From: Tolypocladium sp. Sup5 PDA-1
Lineage: Eukaryota; Ascomycota; Sordariomycetes; Hypocreales; Ophiocordycipitaceae
Length of the DNA: 64,000 nt
Assembly: GCA_000750105.3 (NCBI GenBank)
Contig: JPHH03000010.1
Span: forward strand, 248,001 to 312,000
Direction: 5' to 3'
Made by a program: the position numbers and the translations under genes
The notes under the pieces: model-generated
What the model was told of the DNA's origin: nothing
Database searches by the model: none
The model's input: only the letters and a program-made list of their open reading frames with translations
In this document: in pieces, positions 1-11,699 of the stretch
How the letters are laid out: each line of letters starts with the position of its first letter
Numbering within the stretch: position 1 is the first letter of the stretch

Positions 1-2045
1 CCGGCTCGACGGTCCCCCTGCCAGTGGCGCGCAGAAATCACAACAATGCTGCCGGCTTCGAGTCCACGCCCTCCAGGAAGCGGGGCTGGGCCGCCGTTCG
101 CGAGGGTAGCTTCCTCCAGCCCTGGAAGCAGCGGCATCTCGTCATGCGCAAGGAGTGGCTCGACTTTTCCAAGGCGGAGGGCGAGAAGCCAGCCTATACG
201 CTCTTCCTGAGAGACGTCGTGGGCATCGGGCGCGTCGAGACAATGACTCCCACGTTTGAGATTAAGCGGAAACTCGACGGTCCGTCTACGAGCCCGGGCG
301 AAAAGGACGGCCAGACGCGGACGCTGCAGATCAAGACCAAAACAGAGGACGAGCTGTATACCTGGATCGACTTCATCTACAATGCCTGTCCCGGCTTGGG
401 CGGCGTGAGCAACCCGACCAACTTTTCTCACGCCGTCCACGTTGGCTTCAACCCCGTGACGAGGGAGTTTGTCGGATTGCCGCCGGAGTGGATGACGCTC
501 CTCAGCGCCTCTGCCATCACCAAGGAGGATTATGCGCGGAACCCGCAGGCAGTCATCGAAGCCGTCGACTTTTACTCTGACCTCACGAAACGAACGGAGA
601 ATCCCGACGAGTATCTTGCTCTGTCGCCGACTCATGTTAGGGAGGAGCTTGCTGAGCAGTGGTCGCTGCGGGAGGCACACCCCCCGCGACCCGGGGCATA
701 CGAGCAGACGCAAGAGGAGTGGCCTAAGCCGCCGACTCAAACGCCCAAGGCTCCCTTGCGTCGAGTTGAAGGCATTCAGGCCCTGAGACCTCCGCCGCCG
801 CCTCCGAAGGCTGTCGAGACTGTGCAGCAGCCGTTGCCATTGAGGGTGCAAAAGCCTGAGCAGCCGCCGCAAGCTCCCCCAGCTAGTCTGCCCGACACGG
901 AGACTCCCGCTCCAAAACAGCAGGAGCCAGTAGAGACAAAGGCACCGGAGGCCAGTGTGACTGCCATCGCGGTCCCGTCGAAGCGAAGACAGGCCATACG
1001 CAACATGACAACGTCCGAGGCCGAGATTATCGCCAAGCTGCAAGCCGTCGTCTCAGATGGCGACCCGAACCTCTCCTACACGCGGCAGAAGAAGATTGGT
1101 CAAGGCGCGTCTGGCTCCGTGTATGTCGCCAAGATCAAGGACACGGCCGTCGGAGTAGCCCGGAACATTCTCACCCAGCAGGGTAGGACCACGCGCGTTG
1201 CCATCAAAGAGATGAACCTCGCTCGCCAGCCGCGCAAGGAGCTCCTGGTGGACGAGATTATGATTATGAAGGAGAGCCGGCACCCGAATATCATCAACTT
1301 CCTCGACGCCTTCTTGTTGAATGAGGACAGGCAGCTTTGGGTTGTCATGGACTACATGGACGGCGGCGCGCTGATTGGCATTATTGACAACAACGCTTCA
1401 ATATCGGAGCAGCAGATTGCTACCATCTGCAGAGAGGTATGTACTGTAGGGACTGGTATGTGATGACAGGCCAAGCTAATGCAATTACAGACGTGCAAAG
1501 GACTGCACCATCTCCACGCCCAAGGAATCGTCCACCGAGACATTAAGAGCGACAACGTCCTATTGGACAAGAACGGCAACGTCAAAATCAGTGAGTCCTC
1601 CCATCTACATGCATCACTGACCCTGGCACTAACACCCACAGCCGACTTTGGCTTCTGCGCGAAGCTCACGGAGCGGCGGTCGAAGCGGGCGACCACGGTC
1701 GGAACCACGTACTGGATGGCCCCCGAGGTCGTCAAGCAGAACAAGTACGGAACCAAGATTGACATTTGGTCCCTCGGCATCATGACCATCGAGATGGTCG
1801 AGATGGAGCCCCCGTACATGGACGAGGAGCCCATGAGGGCGCTGTACCTCATCGCCACTACCAAAGCCGGCCCGCCTCTGAGGGATCCCGGCAAGCTCAG
1901 CCGGCCGCTCAGGGAGTTCCTGTCCGTGTGTCTCTGCGTGGATGCGCAGCAGCGAGCCACGGTGGAGGAACTCCTCGCCCACGAGTTTCTGCAGTCCTGT
2001 TGCCCCCTCGAAGACCTGGTGGATCTATTGGCGTTTAAAAGCTAG
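1..2045 (+). CDS. PAK-family Ser/Thr kinase, Cla4/Chm1-like, 5' partial
   Basis: The reading frame is already open at base 3 and the first in-window candidate start is GTG, so the gene begins upstream. Exons are 3-1436, 1491-1590 and 1642-2045; the introns are 54 and 51 nt. In order the protein has a PH domain (KRGWAAVREGSFLQPWKQRH), a CRIB/PBD Rho-GTPase-binding motif (ISNP-like SNPTNFSHAVHVGF), a Pro-rich linker and a C-terminal kinase domain. The kinase shows a glycine loop (IGQGASGSV), VAIKEM lysine, HRDIKSDN catalytic loop, DFG and APE. PH plus CRIB plus kinase is the Cla4 arrangement: Cdc42/Rac effectors for polarity and septation at the plasma membrane. The activation segment reads VGTTYWMAPE where PAKs normally have GTPYW, and several other positions differ, suggesting a diverged paralog rather than the main Cla4. 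Family call is firm; paralog status is inference. Confidence 0.9.
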
Positions 2046-2165
2046 ACTTACAGCAGTAATTGAAACGTTCCCTCCTGCGGATGGCGATGTTGAAGTACAG
2101 GTCGAGCGTGGGCTTGTGGAGACGGTGAAGTTTAGAAACCGGCGTCGCTAATCAACCACTGGACC

Positions 2166-2862
2166 ATGGAGTGTTATGTCGTATGCTTGAAGGAGCGGCG
2201 ACTTTGCCTTCTTATTTATCCTCGGCTGTTGCCCATCCCCACGACTTACAAGGCAGTCGAAGATGCAAGAAAGACACAGGCATCCATCGTGAAAGAGTGT
2301 ACGGCTGCTGGCAAAGAGCCTCCACCCTATGTGCTCACCGACGCGCGTGTTTTCTACGGGAGGCATGCTCCGCCGCCAGCAACCGACGTGCGCATTCAGG
2401 GCGATTCGGAGAACTTGGCGGTTCGGGAATCGCTGATCGACCTTGACGCCGCACTCGACGGAAGCGAGTTGTCTCGGTTTACAGATTTGGAGACAATCAG
2501 GCCTGGTGCCCCCCGTAACAAGCGACTTGACCGACTTGGATCGTCGGCAGACTAGGGATTGGACGTTCCCTGTGATGGCGATGGAGCCTGCTTCTGCCAG
2601 ACTGGATATGCCACAACCACAATTCGGCAACGACTACGTGTTCGTGAGAGATGGACCCGGAGGGCAGGCCGTTGCGGATGTCCAGCTAAACCGCGCTTCT
2701 GCCCTGAGTCTGATAGATCTTGACGCCAGTTTGCTCGACGAGGTGGAAGACACAACGCGCCCATCCACTGCCGGCTCGGGTAGCTATCCGACGATGCGCA
2801 ACACAGCACTGAAGTTGGCGAAGCTCGCATGGACGTGTGCATGCAATACAAACCGCGCTTGA
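2166..2862 (+). pseudogene. degraded coding stretch of unknown family
   Basis: Two overlapping open frames carry protein-like sequence. Frame one (2166-2555) contains ESLIDLDAALDGSE; frame two (2443-2862) contains RDWTFPVM and then SALSLIDLDASLLDEVED. The shared LIDLDA motif in two different frames, with a frame switch near 2520-2560, looks like one gene broken by an indel. RDWTFP-like sequence occurs in tails of some fungal STE20/GCK kinases, so this could be a kinase tail remnant beside the PAK gene, but no catalytic motif is present and I do not recognise the family with any certainty. Confidence 0.3.
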
Positions 2863-3507
2863 CAGGTGACAAGTCAATGAGATGAATCTAGTAGCGGCAC
2901 AGGCAATGAACCGCCTCTTGGAGCTGAAGGACGGGAACTGATCGACCGTCCAGCCATACCGAGTCAGAGAGTCGTCGAGACTTATTGAGTTGGCGCTGCT
3001 GAAAGTGTGCGATACACAAAATGTCTCTGCAGAGGCCGAGGTACCGTCTCATTCGTCGGCGGGGGCCGTCTCAATTCAGGTTCGGGATGGCGCAGCATCG
3101 GAGCGGAGGTGTTGAGACACACAGATGGCGGCTTACGTGGTGAATAACTCCAGTGTTAGTTGATGATTGTCCTGAGAGAGACTAATCGCGTTGATGGCTC
3201 GTGATACTTGATAGCCAATACCTTGAGCTTTATCAATTCAAGGTTCAACTTGGTGGCAGTTGCAGATTGACGTGCACGATAGGTCGAATGGCAACTGGGA
3301 ACTATGCTGCAACAGGCAGTTGAGCTCCGGGCTCGGACCTGACGGACCAGACGGCAGGAAAAAAATGGGTCGTGCTCCCCATTTCGACGGAGGACTGGTT
3401 TTCGCCTCCGGTCCGGCCGTCATCTTCATTCTGCTTCTGTTTTCCGTCCACTGCTTCCACCAGACTTCAGGCCCGGCTGGCTGGCGATTCAAAGCCCTGT
3501 CGCAACC
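2863..3507. other. intergenic, no gene seen
   Basis: No convincing coding sequence. The last ~300 bases are the presumed promoter and leader of the MFS transporter gene. Confidence 0.5.
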
Positions 3508-5527
3508 ATGACGACTGACGAACGGACGCCGCTGATTCCCAAAGAGGAGACCAGCAGGAAGAGCGTCACGTCATGGCTGCAGACCGCCGTGAGCGTCGAG
3601 AACCGGATCCTCGTCGCGGGGTTCCTCATCACGCTGGCGTTTAGTTATACCCAGGTCCCGTACGTCTGTGAGTCGCCCATAAACGAACGCCAATTATCTA
3701 ACAGATGCCAGGCTCTTCTATGTTTTCCATCTCATGGAATGCGATACCTTTTACGACTCGCACCCGCCGTATGAGGGCACGGGGGACCGGTGCAGCAGAG
3801 ACGAGATTACCGCCGGGACGGCGACACAGTTTAGCATTCTCGGAATGAGCACAACACTTTGTGGTAGGCAATGCAATCGCCATGAGACTTGAACACCCCT
3901 AACACTCGAAAGGGACACTCAATCTCTTTGTGGCCGGGTGGATGGTCAAGAAATTTGGACCCCGAACTGCACTCATGGCCCAGACATTTGTACCAGCGAT
4001 TCGCGTCGCCACCCAGATCCTCGGCGTCGTGGCCGGGAAGAGAGCCGGCATGATCATCATCCAGAGCACACAGCTCATCACCATCTTGGGTGGACCAGTG
4101 GGCTACATGTAGGATCCCCGGGACCTGGTGGGTTGGCCCTGTCGCTAATCCGAGACAGTCTTGTCGTGAACATCATCGCAGGAGAAGTTGTCGAACCCGC
4201 ACGACGAACCGCCGTTTTTGGACAGCTCCAAGGATGTATCATGCTGGGGCAGGGAATCGGCTATCTGGGTAAGAATACCCAACTCGATGACAAGACATCA
4301 TATCACTGACCATTCGCAGCTGGCGGCATGATTGGCGACGCCATCAACATTAGAGCGCCATTTGACGTTGCTTTCGTCTCATTCATCATCGCAGGGATCT
4401 ACGCGCGACTTGCGCTGCCTTATATATCCCCCGACTCCATGTCCGATGGCAAGAAGCCGGGCCAACAAGGTGTTTCCGGATTCCTGGCGCCGTTGAAGAT
4501 TCTCGTGCCACAGCGGTTACGACTCGGCAACGGCAAGGTCACGAAACACTATGGAGTGATATTCCTGTGCGGCGGCATATTTCTTGGAGTTGTGAGTCAT
4601 CTATTCCCGATCTCTGTTTGGTACAACACAGAATCTTTCGATTTGTGTGCTGACGAAGATGTGCAGCTCGCAACCGGCTATGCCCCTCTCCTCATTCAGA
4701 TGTATGCCACTGCGGCATTCGACTTTAACCAGGCGGACAACGGCTGGCTCATGTCCGAGTTTGCCTTTATGAGAAGCCTATTTCTCATATTCCTCTTTCC
4801 GCGGATAATCGCCTGGGGGCGGAGGTTGACCCTGTCGTCTGCACATCCTGTGGAACGATCTGATGTGGAGGAGACTTCGACATTATTGCCAACCGACCCT
4901 GGAGGTTTTGACGTGGCGGCGGGCGAACAAGTAGACGAAGAACCCGTTGAAATTCCAAAGAATGACGCAGGGCGCGACGGCAGCCTCTTCGATCTTGTGT
5001 TTCTGCGATGGAGCCTTTTGGTGGACGGAGCACTCACCACCGTTGCGGCATTTGCGACACGCCGGTGGCACATATATCTTGGTAAGTCAACTGGTCAACT
5101 CACGCAACTGAACATAGCTTGTTCTGACCCTTTCAACAGCCGCGTTCCTCCTACCCTTTGGGTCCGGATCTGCACCCGCGGCAAAGGGAGTCATAACAGA
5201 GATGTGCGCGGAATCTCAACGAGCAGATGCATTAAACGCGGTGACGCTCGTCGAAAACATTGCAAGACTGGCGACCCAGGGCTTGTTCGGGTTCGTGTTT
5301 GCTAGTCTGGCAGAGGTGGGCAAAGCATACGCCACCTTTTTCTGCAACGCGGTAAGCAAGGCATCCAACAGCACTGTTGAATACCTTCAAGCTAATATGC
5401 GTCACAGGCCGTTGCTGTTATTGGAATGGGTGTGCTGCTGCTTTCCAAGTTCCCGCCTGCGGATAGCTGCCTCATTGACGAACACGTGGAAGACGCGGTT
5501 GGTGAGAGGGAGGAGACCGCACCATAA
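3508..5527 (+). CDS. major facilitator superfamily transporter
   Basis: Eight exons: 3508-3659, 3712-3863, 3913-4108, 4159-4268, 4320-4591, 4667-5081, 5140-5351 and 5408-5527, giving 542 aa. The first intron uses donor GTACGT at 3660; this restores the smooth helix reading TQVPLFYVFHLMECD, which a nearby GTGAGT donor would not. The N terminus has an acidic/TPLI sorting-like segment (ERTPLIPKEE), followed by alternating hydrophobic helices, a loop GWMVKKFGPRTALM resembling the MFS motif between TM2 and TM3, and a long hydrophilic central loop after about residue 330. The substrate cannot be told from sequence. It would be an integral membrane secondary transporter, plasma membrane or vacuolar. 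No adjacent biosynthetic genes suggest a cargo. An alternative first intron of 37 nt (3668-3704) also keeps frame but is unusually short. Confidence 0.85.
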
Positions 5528-6056
5528 CGACTTGACGATCTATCATGTATAATTTGCTATAGATGAGCATGTAGAAGGCTCTCTTATTCTGGCATAGGGT
5601 GGAGGCATTTCAGAGATAGAGTTCCGATTGGACGAATTGTGAACGAGCATGGAGCCGAGGATTGTGTTTCCCCAACACAAGAAGTATGTGACGAATCAAT
5701 AAGCATTATGAAAAGCAATCACACGGGGTATTATCATGTGAGCTATAAAGGAAACTTTACGTCTAGCCTAGTTGCCGTTCTGGTTTCGGAGCTAGCGTTC
5801 ATCTTACATGTACATCACTTCAGTGGCACAATGTGCGTGGCGTAAATACGTTTCCTTTCGGGATGCCTTTTCTGAGTTACAAAACATGAGCCGTTGTGGA
5901 CCAGGGCCCCAGTCCACAACCGCACTGAAAAGGAGCGGAAGCCTCCACAACTGGACCGGCCTGCAACGACACTTGGATCCCCAATATCCAACAACTGACC
6001 GCCAACCCGCCTTCGTCTTCTTCCAGCACGAGTCCCTATATCACAAGGGTTTTGAT
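5528..6056. other. intergenic between convergent genes
   Basis: The 3' regions of the MFS gene (plus) and the hydrophobin gene (minus) meet here. No gene seen. Confidence 0.5.
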
Positions 6057-6378
6057 TTAAAGAGCAAGGCAGTTGAGCAGAGCAATGTTGACGAGGGCAC
6101 CCTGGACAAGGACGGTTACTTTCTGCACTAACAAGGACATCAAGGGGGGATCTTACAACGGGGGCCTCGGTGTTGCAGCAGTAGGCGTTGTTGCAGTTGC
6201 CGCCGAGCACCTGGACGACGCAATTGAGGAGGCCGGAGCAGCAGACCTGCTTCTGGCCGTTGTTGGAGCAGGGGGCGCCGCCGCCGCCGCCGCCGCCGTT
6301 GCGGGCCTCGACCTCAGCGGGAGCAGCGATGGCAGTGGCAGCCAGGGCAAAGATGGAGAGAGCAGCGGTGTACTTCAT
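6057..6378 (-). CDS. small hydrophobin (class I-like)
   Basis: Two exons on the minus strand (6378-6157 and 6101-6057) with a 55 nt intron give 88 aa. Residues 1-19 form a signal peptide (MKYTAALSIFALAATAIAAP). A Gly run follows, then eight cysteines in hydrophobin order: single C, QVCC pair, C, C, YCC pair, C. After splicing the protein ends in a hydrophobic stretch, GALVNIALLNCLAL. Spacing is C-8-CC-5-C-8-C-4-CC-16-C, so the loop between the third and fourth Cys is much shorter than in classical class I (17 or more) or class II (11) proteins. Hydrophobins are secreted and self-assemble at air-water and cell-surface interfaces on conidia and hyphae. A TATA box lies about 120 nt upstream. Splicing is essential: read unspliced, the eighth Cys is out of frame. 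Confidence 0.88.
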
Positions 6379-6497
6379 GTTGGCGGTGGGGATGAATTGG
6401 ACTCGTGGTTGTTGGATAAGTGAGGAATGTGTTGTACGGATGAATTCTGGTGCTGATTGTTGGCTGATTGAGTTGACTTTGAGGTGGGATCGAGCTG

Positions 6498-6507
6498 CTT
6501 TATATAG
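6498..6507 (-). promoter_or_regulatory. TATA box of the hydrophobin gene
   Basis: On the minus strand the sequence CTATATAAAG lies about 120 nt 5' of the hydrophobin ATG. Its position and match fit a strong, inducible core promoter as usual for hydrophobins. No other gene is close enough to use it. Confidence 0.55.
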
Positions 6508-8521
6508 ACATTCAGGACGGGTGTGTTGACGACTGACCGCCAACTCCTTGGCACGATTTACCAAGCCATCTTCTTGATCCGGCAGAATCAGGATTCTCTT
6601 TGTCACCGGTGGAGGATCGGTATCGATAGTCTTCTTTCCACGCCTCCCTGTCGAAGCCATCGTGGGTCCGGTCAGCCAGCCATCAAGCCAACCTGACGAG
6701 CATGAGCCGTTGCATAAAGGTGAGGCCATTGAGCGTCCGGCTAGGCCAAGCCAATGGACGGCACATTAAGTCCGTCAACTCACAGGAGGCTTTCCTGCAG
6801 GCTCCTCCTTTGCAACCGTAGTTTCGAGCGACACTCTTGCCTAGGCCGGTTAGACGTCACCCTCGTACTCGGGCGTGCATTAGAGCATTTCTCCGTGTGG
6901 ATTTCGCCACCCAAAAGCATCTATACCATGGAAATAAGGCTGAGCGGGAGCAGTGCATTATCTCAACTGCGTTGAGATTGCTGTACTTGTTTCGCGCTTC
7001 CATCCTGCTTACATTGACCGAGTGCTGCGTTCTATGTCATTGTTCCGGCTCTTCATGTCGTGTTACAGAGTACGATCTGTCGTTCACACTGCCGGAGCGT
7101 TGACTGCAGAATCATGTCTCATCAGCTCGTGGAAAACAGGCTTGGCAGGGCTGCCCATGCAAAGCAACCGCACCCCATACTCGTCTTGTGAGGCTGAGAC
7201 GGGAAGTCAGCAAGATACAGCGGCTAACCCAAGCCACCTGGTCATCAATATAGACTGAAGGAAAACTATTGGACGCGATGAGCCGACGACTCCTTGCATG
7301 TTGTCATGTAGCTAGTCAACGGAAGACGCCCCATCCAGTCTCTGCCGCCTGTGGCTGGCTTATATGCAGCGCGAGTTAAGGCCCATCGGGCCCGCCTGGC
7401 CCGCGCAGTACGAGTACTGCCGATGAAGCGGGCTGACATCTCCGGCCAAGTCTGGGGTTGGGGAAGAGTGGGGGCACGGGATGGACGCCGATTCTTGCGT
7501 CAACAAAGCAAGCAACGTGGCGAAGTGTATTGAGCGATGATCGTGGTTCCACGAAATACAACTTCAAGAACTCGTTTTACTTTTGTTAGTCAAAGCACGC
7601 ATTGACTGTACTGGGAAGATCATCCTGTCTTCTCCGCGTTGACTCTTGTTTACAACTCTGTGCTGCGTTCTCAACTGTCCTACTCACAAGTCTCAACTGT
7701 GTCCGTCACCCATGTGGGAGCCCCGAATGCAACACCGGTAGGAGCGCCCACCTCCCGAACGCACGGCATCGATATCCGCCCAACCGCCCACCGCATCTCA
7801 CGATCCTTTAGACAAGCCTCGCGCGCAGGTCCTCCCGCAGGTGGCGAACACACGTGCCCCCCGCTACTGCACGATGAGCCACGCGCCGGGAGTTGATTGG
7901 CCCGGGGACCAGATGCCGCTACTATCCCGTCTCCTGCCGTTTTCAGCTAACACTCTCGCGGCACAAGCCGTTCCGCCCAACGGTCCAGCATTAGCAAGGT
8001 GTGCGGCGTTGGAGATATCTTGGGCCTGCCGAGTAACGTTGGGGACAAGATGAGTGGCGGGCGGGATGCAAAGTCGCACGACAAACGACCATCCTGAGCT
8101 GCGTGCCTCATCGGAGATAATAGCAAATTCGGCGAAGCAGACTGCAACCTTCCCTATCGATCTTCGGCAGTGCCTTAGCAGACAGCAACTAAGAGGGAAG
8201 AGTGAGCCTCACACACGGACTCTCGCCCCCGATGTCTATCGAACGGTTCAGGGGTTGACCTGACCAACCAGCTCGTCTTTGTCAACAGAACTCAAGCCCA
8301 GTATGCTTACAGTTAAGCCATTTTCCCGTCAACTCTTTGCATTTGTATGCAGCATACGCCTCTTTCGTCAACCCACATACACCTGCGAGGTTCACCATAA
8401 CTCCCGCCCCCATCTCCCCAGTCACACCGCTTCATACTGCCCCCCCCCATCCCCTCTTGGTAGAGATACGAAGTTTTACAATTGGAAAAGAGGCTGTTCA
8501 AGCCACATTGGCCTTGTTGGG
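6508..8521. other. 2 kb without a recognisable gene
   Basis: Both strands carry only short open frames with no domain motif, no plausible exon chain and no tRNA-like fold. No transposase or terminal repeats were seen. It may be decayed sequence on the edge of the pseudogene-rich region. Confidence 0.45.
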
Positions 8522-9625
8522 TTACAGCTTGGGTAATTGGCCACCGGCAACCACTCTTCCCGCCCCAAGTATCCGTACCCACCTAGTCGCAACCGCCCTA
8601 CGGACTATAAACTCCTGTCCCGTGATGCTCTCGCTCAGCCTCTCCAACCGCTCTGCCAGCCTTAAACAGGTTGCATGAGCATCGGGACTTCCCGCACTGC
8701 AGTCCTCCAAGGAGATCCTTGTTTTTTCTGTGGACTATTGTCAGCCGCCGGTGAGGTCAGAATATTGACAGCTGGACAGGGCTTGCGGGCAAAACGTACG
8801 AACTGGGGAGGGTCAAAGGCGGCGGCAAAGATGGAAGTTGTTGCCCCTCCACCAATACTCTTATAATGACCTGTCAGAACTGCAGCACGCATGAGGGATT
8901 GCGTCATAGATGCCATGACAGAGGAATCCATCATGTTGCGCACGAGGTGTGTTCCAAACGCTGTTGTAATTATTAGCAACCATCTAGGCGGCATTGACTA
9001 CAAGGACAAGATTGCAGGAAACGGGGAAATGCATACTTCCCGGATAGGCGAGAACTGATGTCCATTGCTGCTGACGTTGGCGATACGCGTCATGCCCGGC
9101 TCATTTTCAGCCGTGGCGGATCTCAGTTTGTCGAGTACCAGGTTTGTGGAGAGGAAATGACCGATGTGGTTCGTGGCAAAACTGCGTCTCCATGCCGTCT
9201 TCCGACAACGTGCGAGTGGGTATCACCATGATTCCGGCATTGTTTATGAGGATATCTAGCTTGGTTATGCGTGAGTTGATCTCTGCTGCTGCGGCAGCTC
9301 GCACTGACTTTTGTGACGAGAGGTCCAGGAAAGGTCGTTCACTGTGACAGAGGGAAACTTGGCACGGATTTCTGTTGCTACGGAGTTGATGTTCGCCTTG
9401 GTTCGCGAAGCCATTATGACGCGTGCTGGCTGCTGAGAAGCAGCTGCCCATGCAGTGGCGGCGCCGATGTTATTGGGACCGGCCCCTGTGACGAGGACTG
9501 GATGTCACTGTATAAGACCGAAGGCGAGAGATGGTATGAGAGAGGGCAAACCTACCTGTTTTGCTATGTATGTGCTTGGAAAGAGCTTTGGCGACTTCCG
9601 TCGCTGTCGAAGTCGCAGTTAACAT
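8522..9625 (-). pseudogene. short-chain dehydrogenase/reductase, frameshifted
   Basis: Read on the minus strand from ATG at 9625, an SDR can be followed: N-terminal TEVAKALSKHIHSKT, a clean intron (9555-9498), then the NAD(P)-binding turn VLVTGAGPNNIGAATA, LDILINNAGIM, ATNHIGHFLSTNLVLDKL, ANVSSNGHQF, GGGATTSIFAAAFDP and DCSAGSPDAHATC. These pieces lie in different frames. One break is near 9340, between TVND and FLDLSSQ. Another is an extra base in the A-run at 9178-9181 (T-run on the coding strand). The segment around 8690-8790 is also out of phase or contains an unclear intron. Splice sites remain readable, so decay is recent. Closest type is the retinol-dehydrogenase/WWOX-like fungal SDR group; substrate unknown. 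Confidence 0.8.
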
Positions 9626-9893
9626 GGCGTATATACAATGATCGACGGCAGTATAGGCTCTAGCGGCAATCAAGAGGGTATTGACACAAGACGATGATGG
9701 CAAAGGCTACATTGTGGGCTTTTATATCTGAGAGAAGTCGGATAGATCTTCGCCTAATAGCAGGCACAACCGCTGTGTTTGTTGATGTAGACCGTTTGTT
9801 GTCTGCATTCCGGTTGTCTCATCCCATTGGCAAGCCCACGTCAGTACATAGTCCACTGGGCAGACCTCAACTAGAAAATCTGTCAGCGCCGTA

Positions 9894-9925
9894 GCTAACC
9901 GTGGGCTAACCGTGGGCTAACCGTG
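9894..9925. repeat. 11-nt tandem repeat, three units
   Basis: The unit GCTAACCGTGG is repeated three times, the last ending in C. It lies upstream of the SDR pseudogene and downstream of nothing recognisable. Confidence 0.75.
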
Positions 9926-10364
9926 CTTCTGTAAGTAGTGGCTAATTAGGTTAATTGTGTCAGCAACCCGTATGCCGTGCACGTAACGCCAGCCAGCTGC
10001 GTGGTGGTGTACCGTGTTGGGAGTTGTCCGTTAACTCCGATCTCCGCACATTGCTGGTATCCCACGATTGACCATCCAATATCCATATTCAACTATATAT
10101 CGCCGCTGTGAGGTATCTGTCGATATGCTTTGACTAAAGCGGCGATAACTAGGAAGGGAAATGGGATGAAAGCTTCTGCAGACCTCTGTTGCTGATTGTC
10201 AAGGGCCAAGGCGGCATCACGTGAATCCGTGACCTACCAAGCCCCAGCCACGTATGGAATGCGCAACTCCAACCCCCCATCCGGCCAGTGGGTGACCCCA
10301 AACTGCCTGCACGTAGATGGCCGCTCTTTTCTTTGAGCATTGCTATTGATCCTCGTCAGCCGCC

Positions 10365-11369
10365 ATGCCGGAGCCCGACAAAGAAGGAGAGAGGAAGCGG
10401 GACCAGTTTCAGGAGTTTCTGTATGCGCCTTTTTTCCCGCATACCCTAGCGTCCACCTCATGCGTAGGTCCTTTACTGACCGCTGCGTGCAGGCAAAAGA
10501 ACCTCACCAAAGGAGAACTGGCCCTGAAACACGCTGTCGGCCTGGGGCATGTCCCCAATGCGGTCCCTTTGGCGGATCCTGTACTCGATGGACCATCTCG
10601 GCCAGTCGAGGTCGGCTGGCATCCCGTCGGAGGCCTCGCTGGCAAGTGGTTCTCAGAGGAGACGGGGCTGGGCAAGATGATTACGGACAGGATCAACAAG
10701 TACCCGGATCCGACGCAGCACTGGGCTGTGCTCGTCGGCGAGTTCGCCCATCAGCTCTGGATGGTGAGTTTTCGAGGCAACGTTGGGGATGGTGGGAGTA
10801 TCGGCCTCGCCTCGCTGACAGAGAATCCGGCAAAAGGATGAGGATTTCCATGTCATCTATACCAATGAGAAGATCAAGCGGGAGGAATGGCGCACTTTCC
10901 AAGTGGGCGAGACGCGCTTTAATGACGATGCAACCAGGCGGGCTGGTGAGTTGTTACCTTTCGAATAGAGTTCCTTGCATGACATAACTGCTAAAGCGAA
11001 GACACAGGGGAATCAGTGATTCAGGGCATCAGAGAGAGGCAACCAGTATACAACCTCATTACGAATAACTGCCAAACCTACGCGTTGCAGCTGCTTGACG
11101 CTATCAAGGCCAAAGGGCAGACGGAGTTCGGCACGACCCTGGCCGTCTACGAGAGGCTTGTTGGTCCCGGAAAGGTCATGGATCTCTGGTCCAAGCCAGA
11201 GGTACAGGAAGGAGGAGAGGCACCGCAGGCCGGCCAGACCTCAGTCTCGCTCGCGCAGCAAGTCATGGATGAGAACACCACCCAGCTGAATCCGCAGGAA
11301 GAACAGAACAAGCAAGATCAACAGAAGGGGAAGAAGAACAAATTTTTCTCTCGCTTTCTTCGAGGTTAG
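10365..11369 (+). CDS. PPPDE (DeSI-like) thiol peptidase domain protein
   Basis: Four exons: 10365-10420, 10493-10763, 10837-10945 and 11008-11369, about 265 aa. The third exon could instead start at 10822, which adds five residues in frame; a CTGAC branch point favours 10837. The central part reads QHWAVLVGEFAHQLW and later NLITNNCQTYALQLLDAI. The His (about residue 95) and Cys (about 167) match the catalytic pair of the PPPDE/DUF862 papain-like fold, which includes deSUMOylating and deubiquitinating enzymes. The C terminus is Gln/Lys-rich and ends in a basic, aromatic tail (KKNKFFSRFLRG). No signal peptide, so probably cytosolic. The gene sits intact between two pseudogenes. Confidence 0.8.
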
Positions 11370-11699
11370 GCGCTATTGTAGATAGTAAAACGAAGGCTAT
11401 GTTTCAAAGTTATCATGGCAGGGCAGATCGCGTAGAAACCTTACTACTATACATTGCCTTGCACAGTGAACATGCAAAGACAAGACTCTACGAGATACAC
11501 ACTACTTAATATGTTCGCAAACGTAGACGCCAGCGAGCTGTGGGAGGTGTTGTGGCGTGGGAAGCACCTCCGATCTCCGCCTAGATTGCTGGTCCCGGCC
11601 GTCGTAAGTAGGTCAGTATCTTGCCCTCCCGATCTGGTCCGCGAAAACGTGTCAGCGAGTTTTGTGACCGAACCGTCTCAGAGTAGGGAGAGCACTTTG

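Noticed and set aside
5815..6729. 304-codon minus frame covering the hydrophobin
   Set aside because: It merges the hydrophobin exon with upstream and intron sequence; signal peptide and Cys pattern support the short spliced gene.
10081..10150. Inverted repeat ATCGCCGCT/AGCGGCGAT as a terminator or element end
   Set aside because: Nine-nt arms with a ~35-nt loop; no target duplication or transposase, so likely chance.
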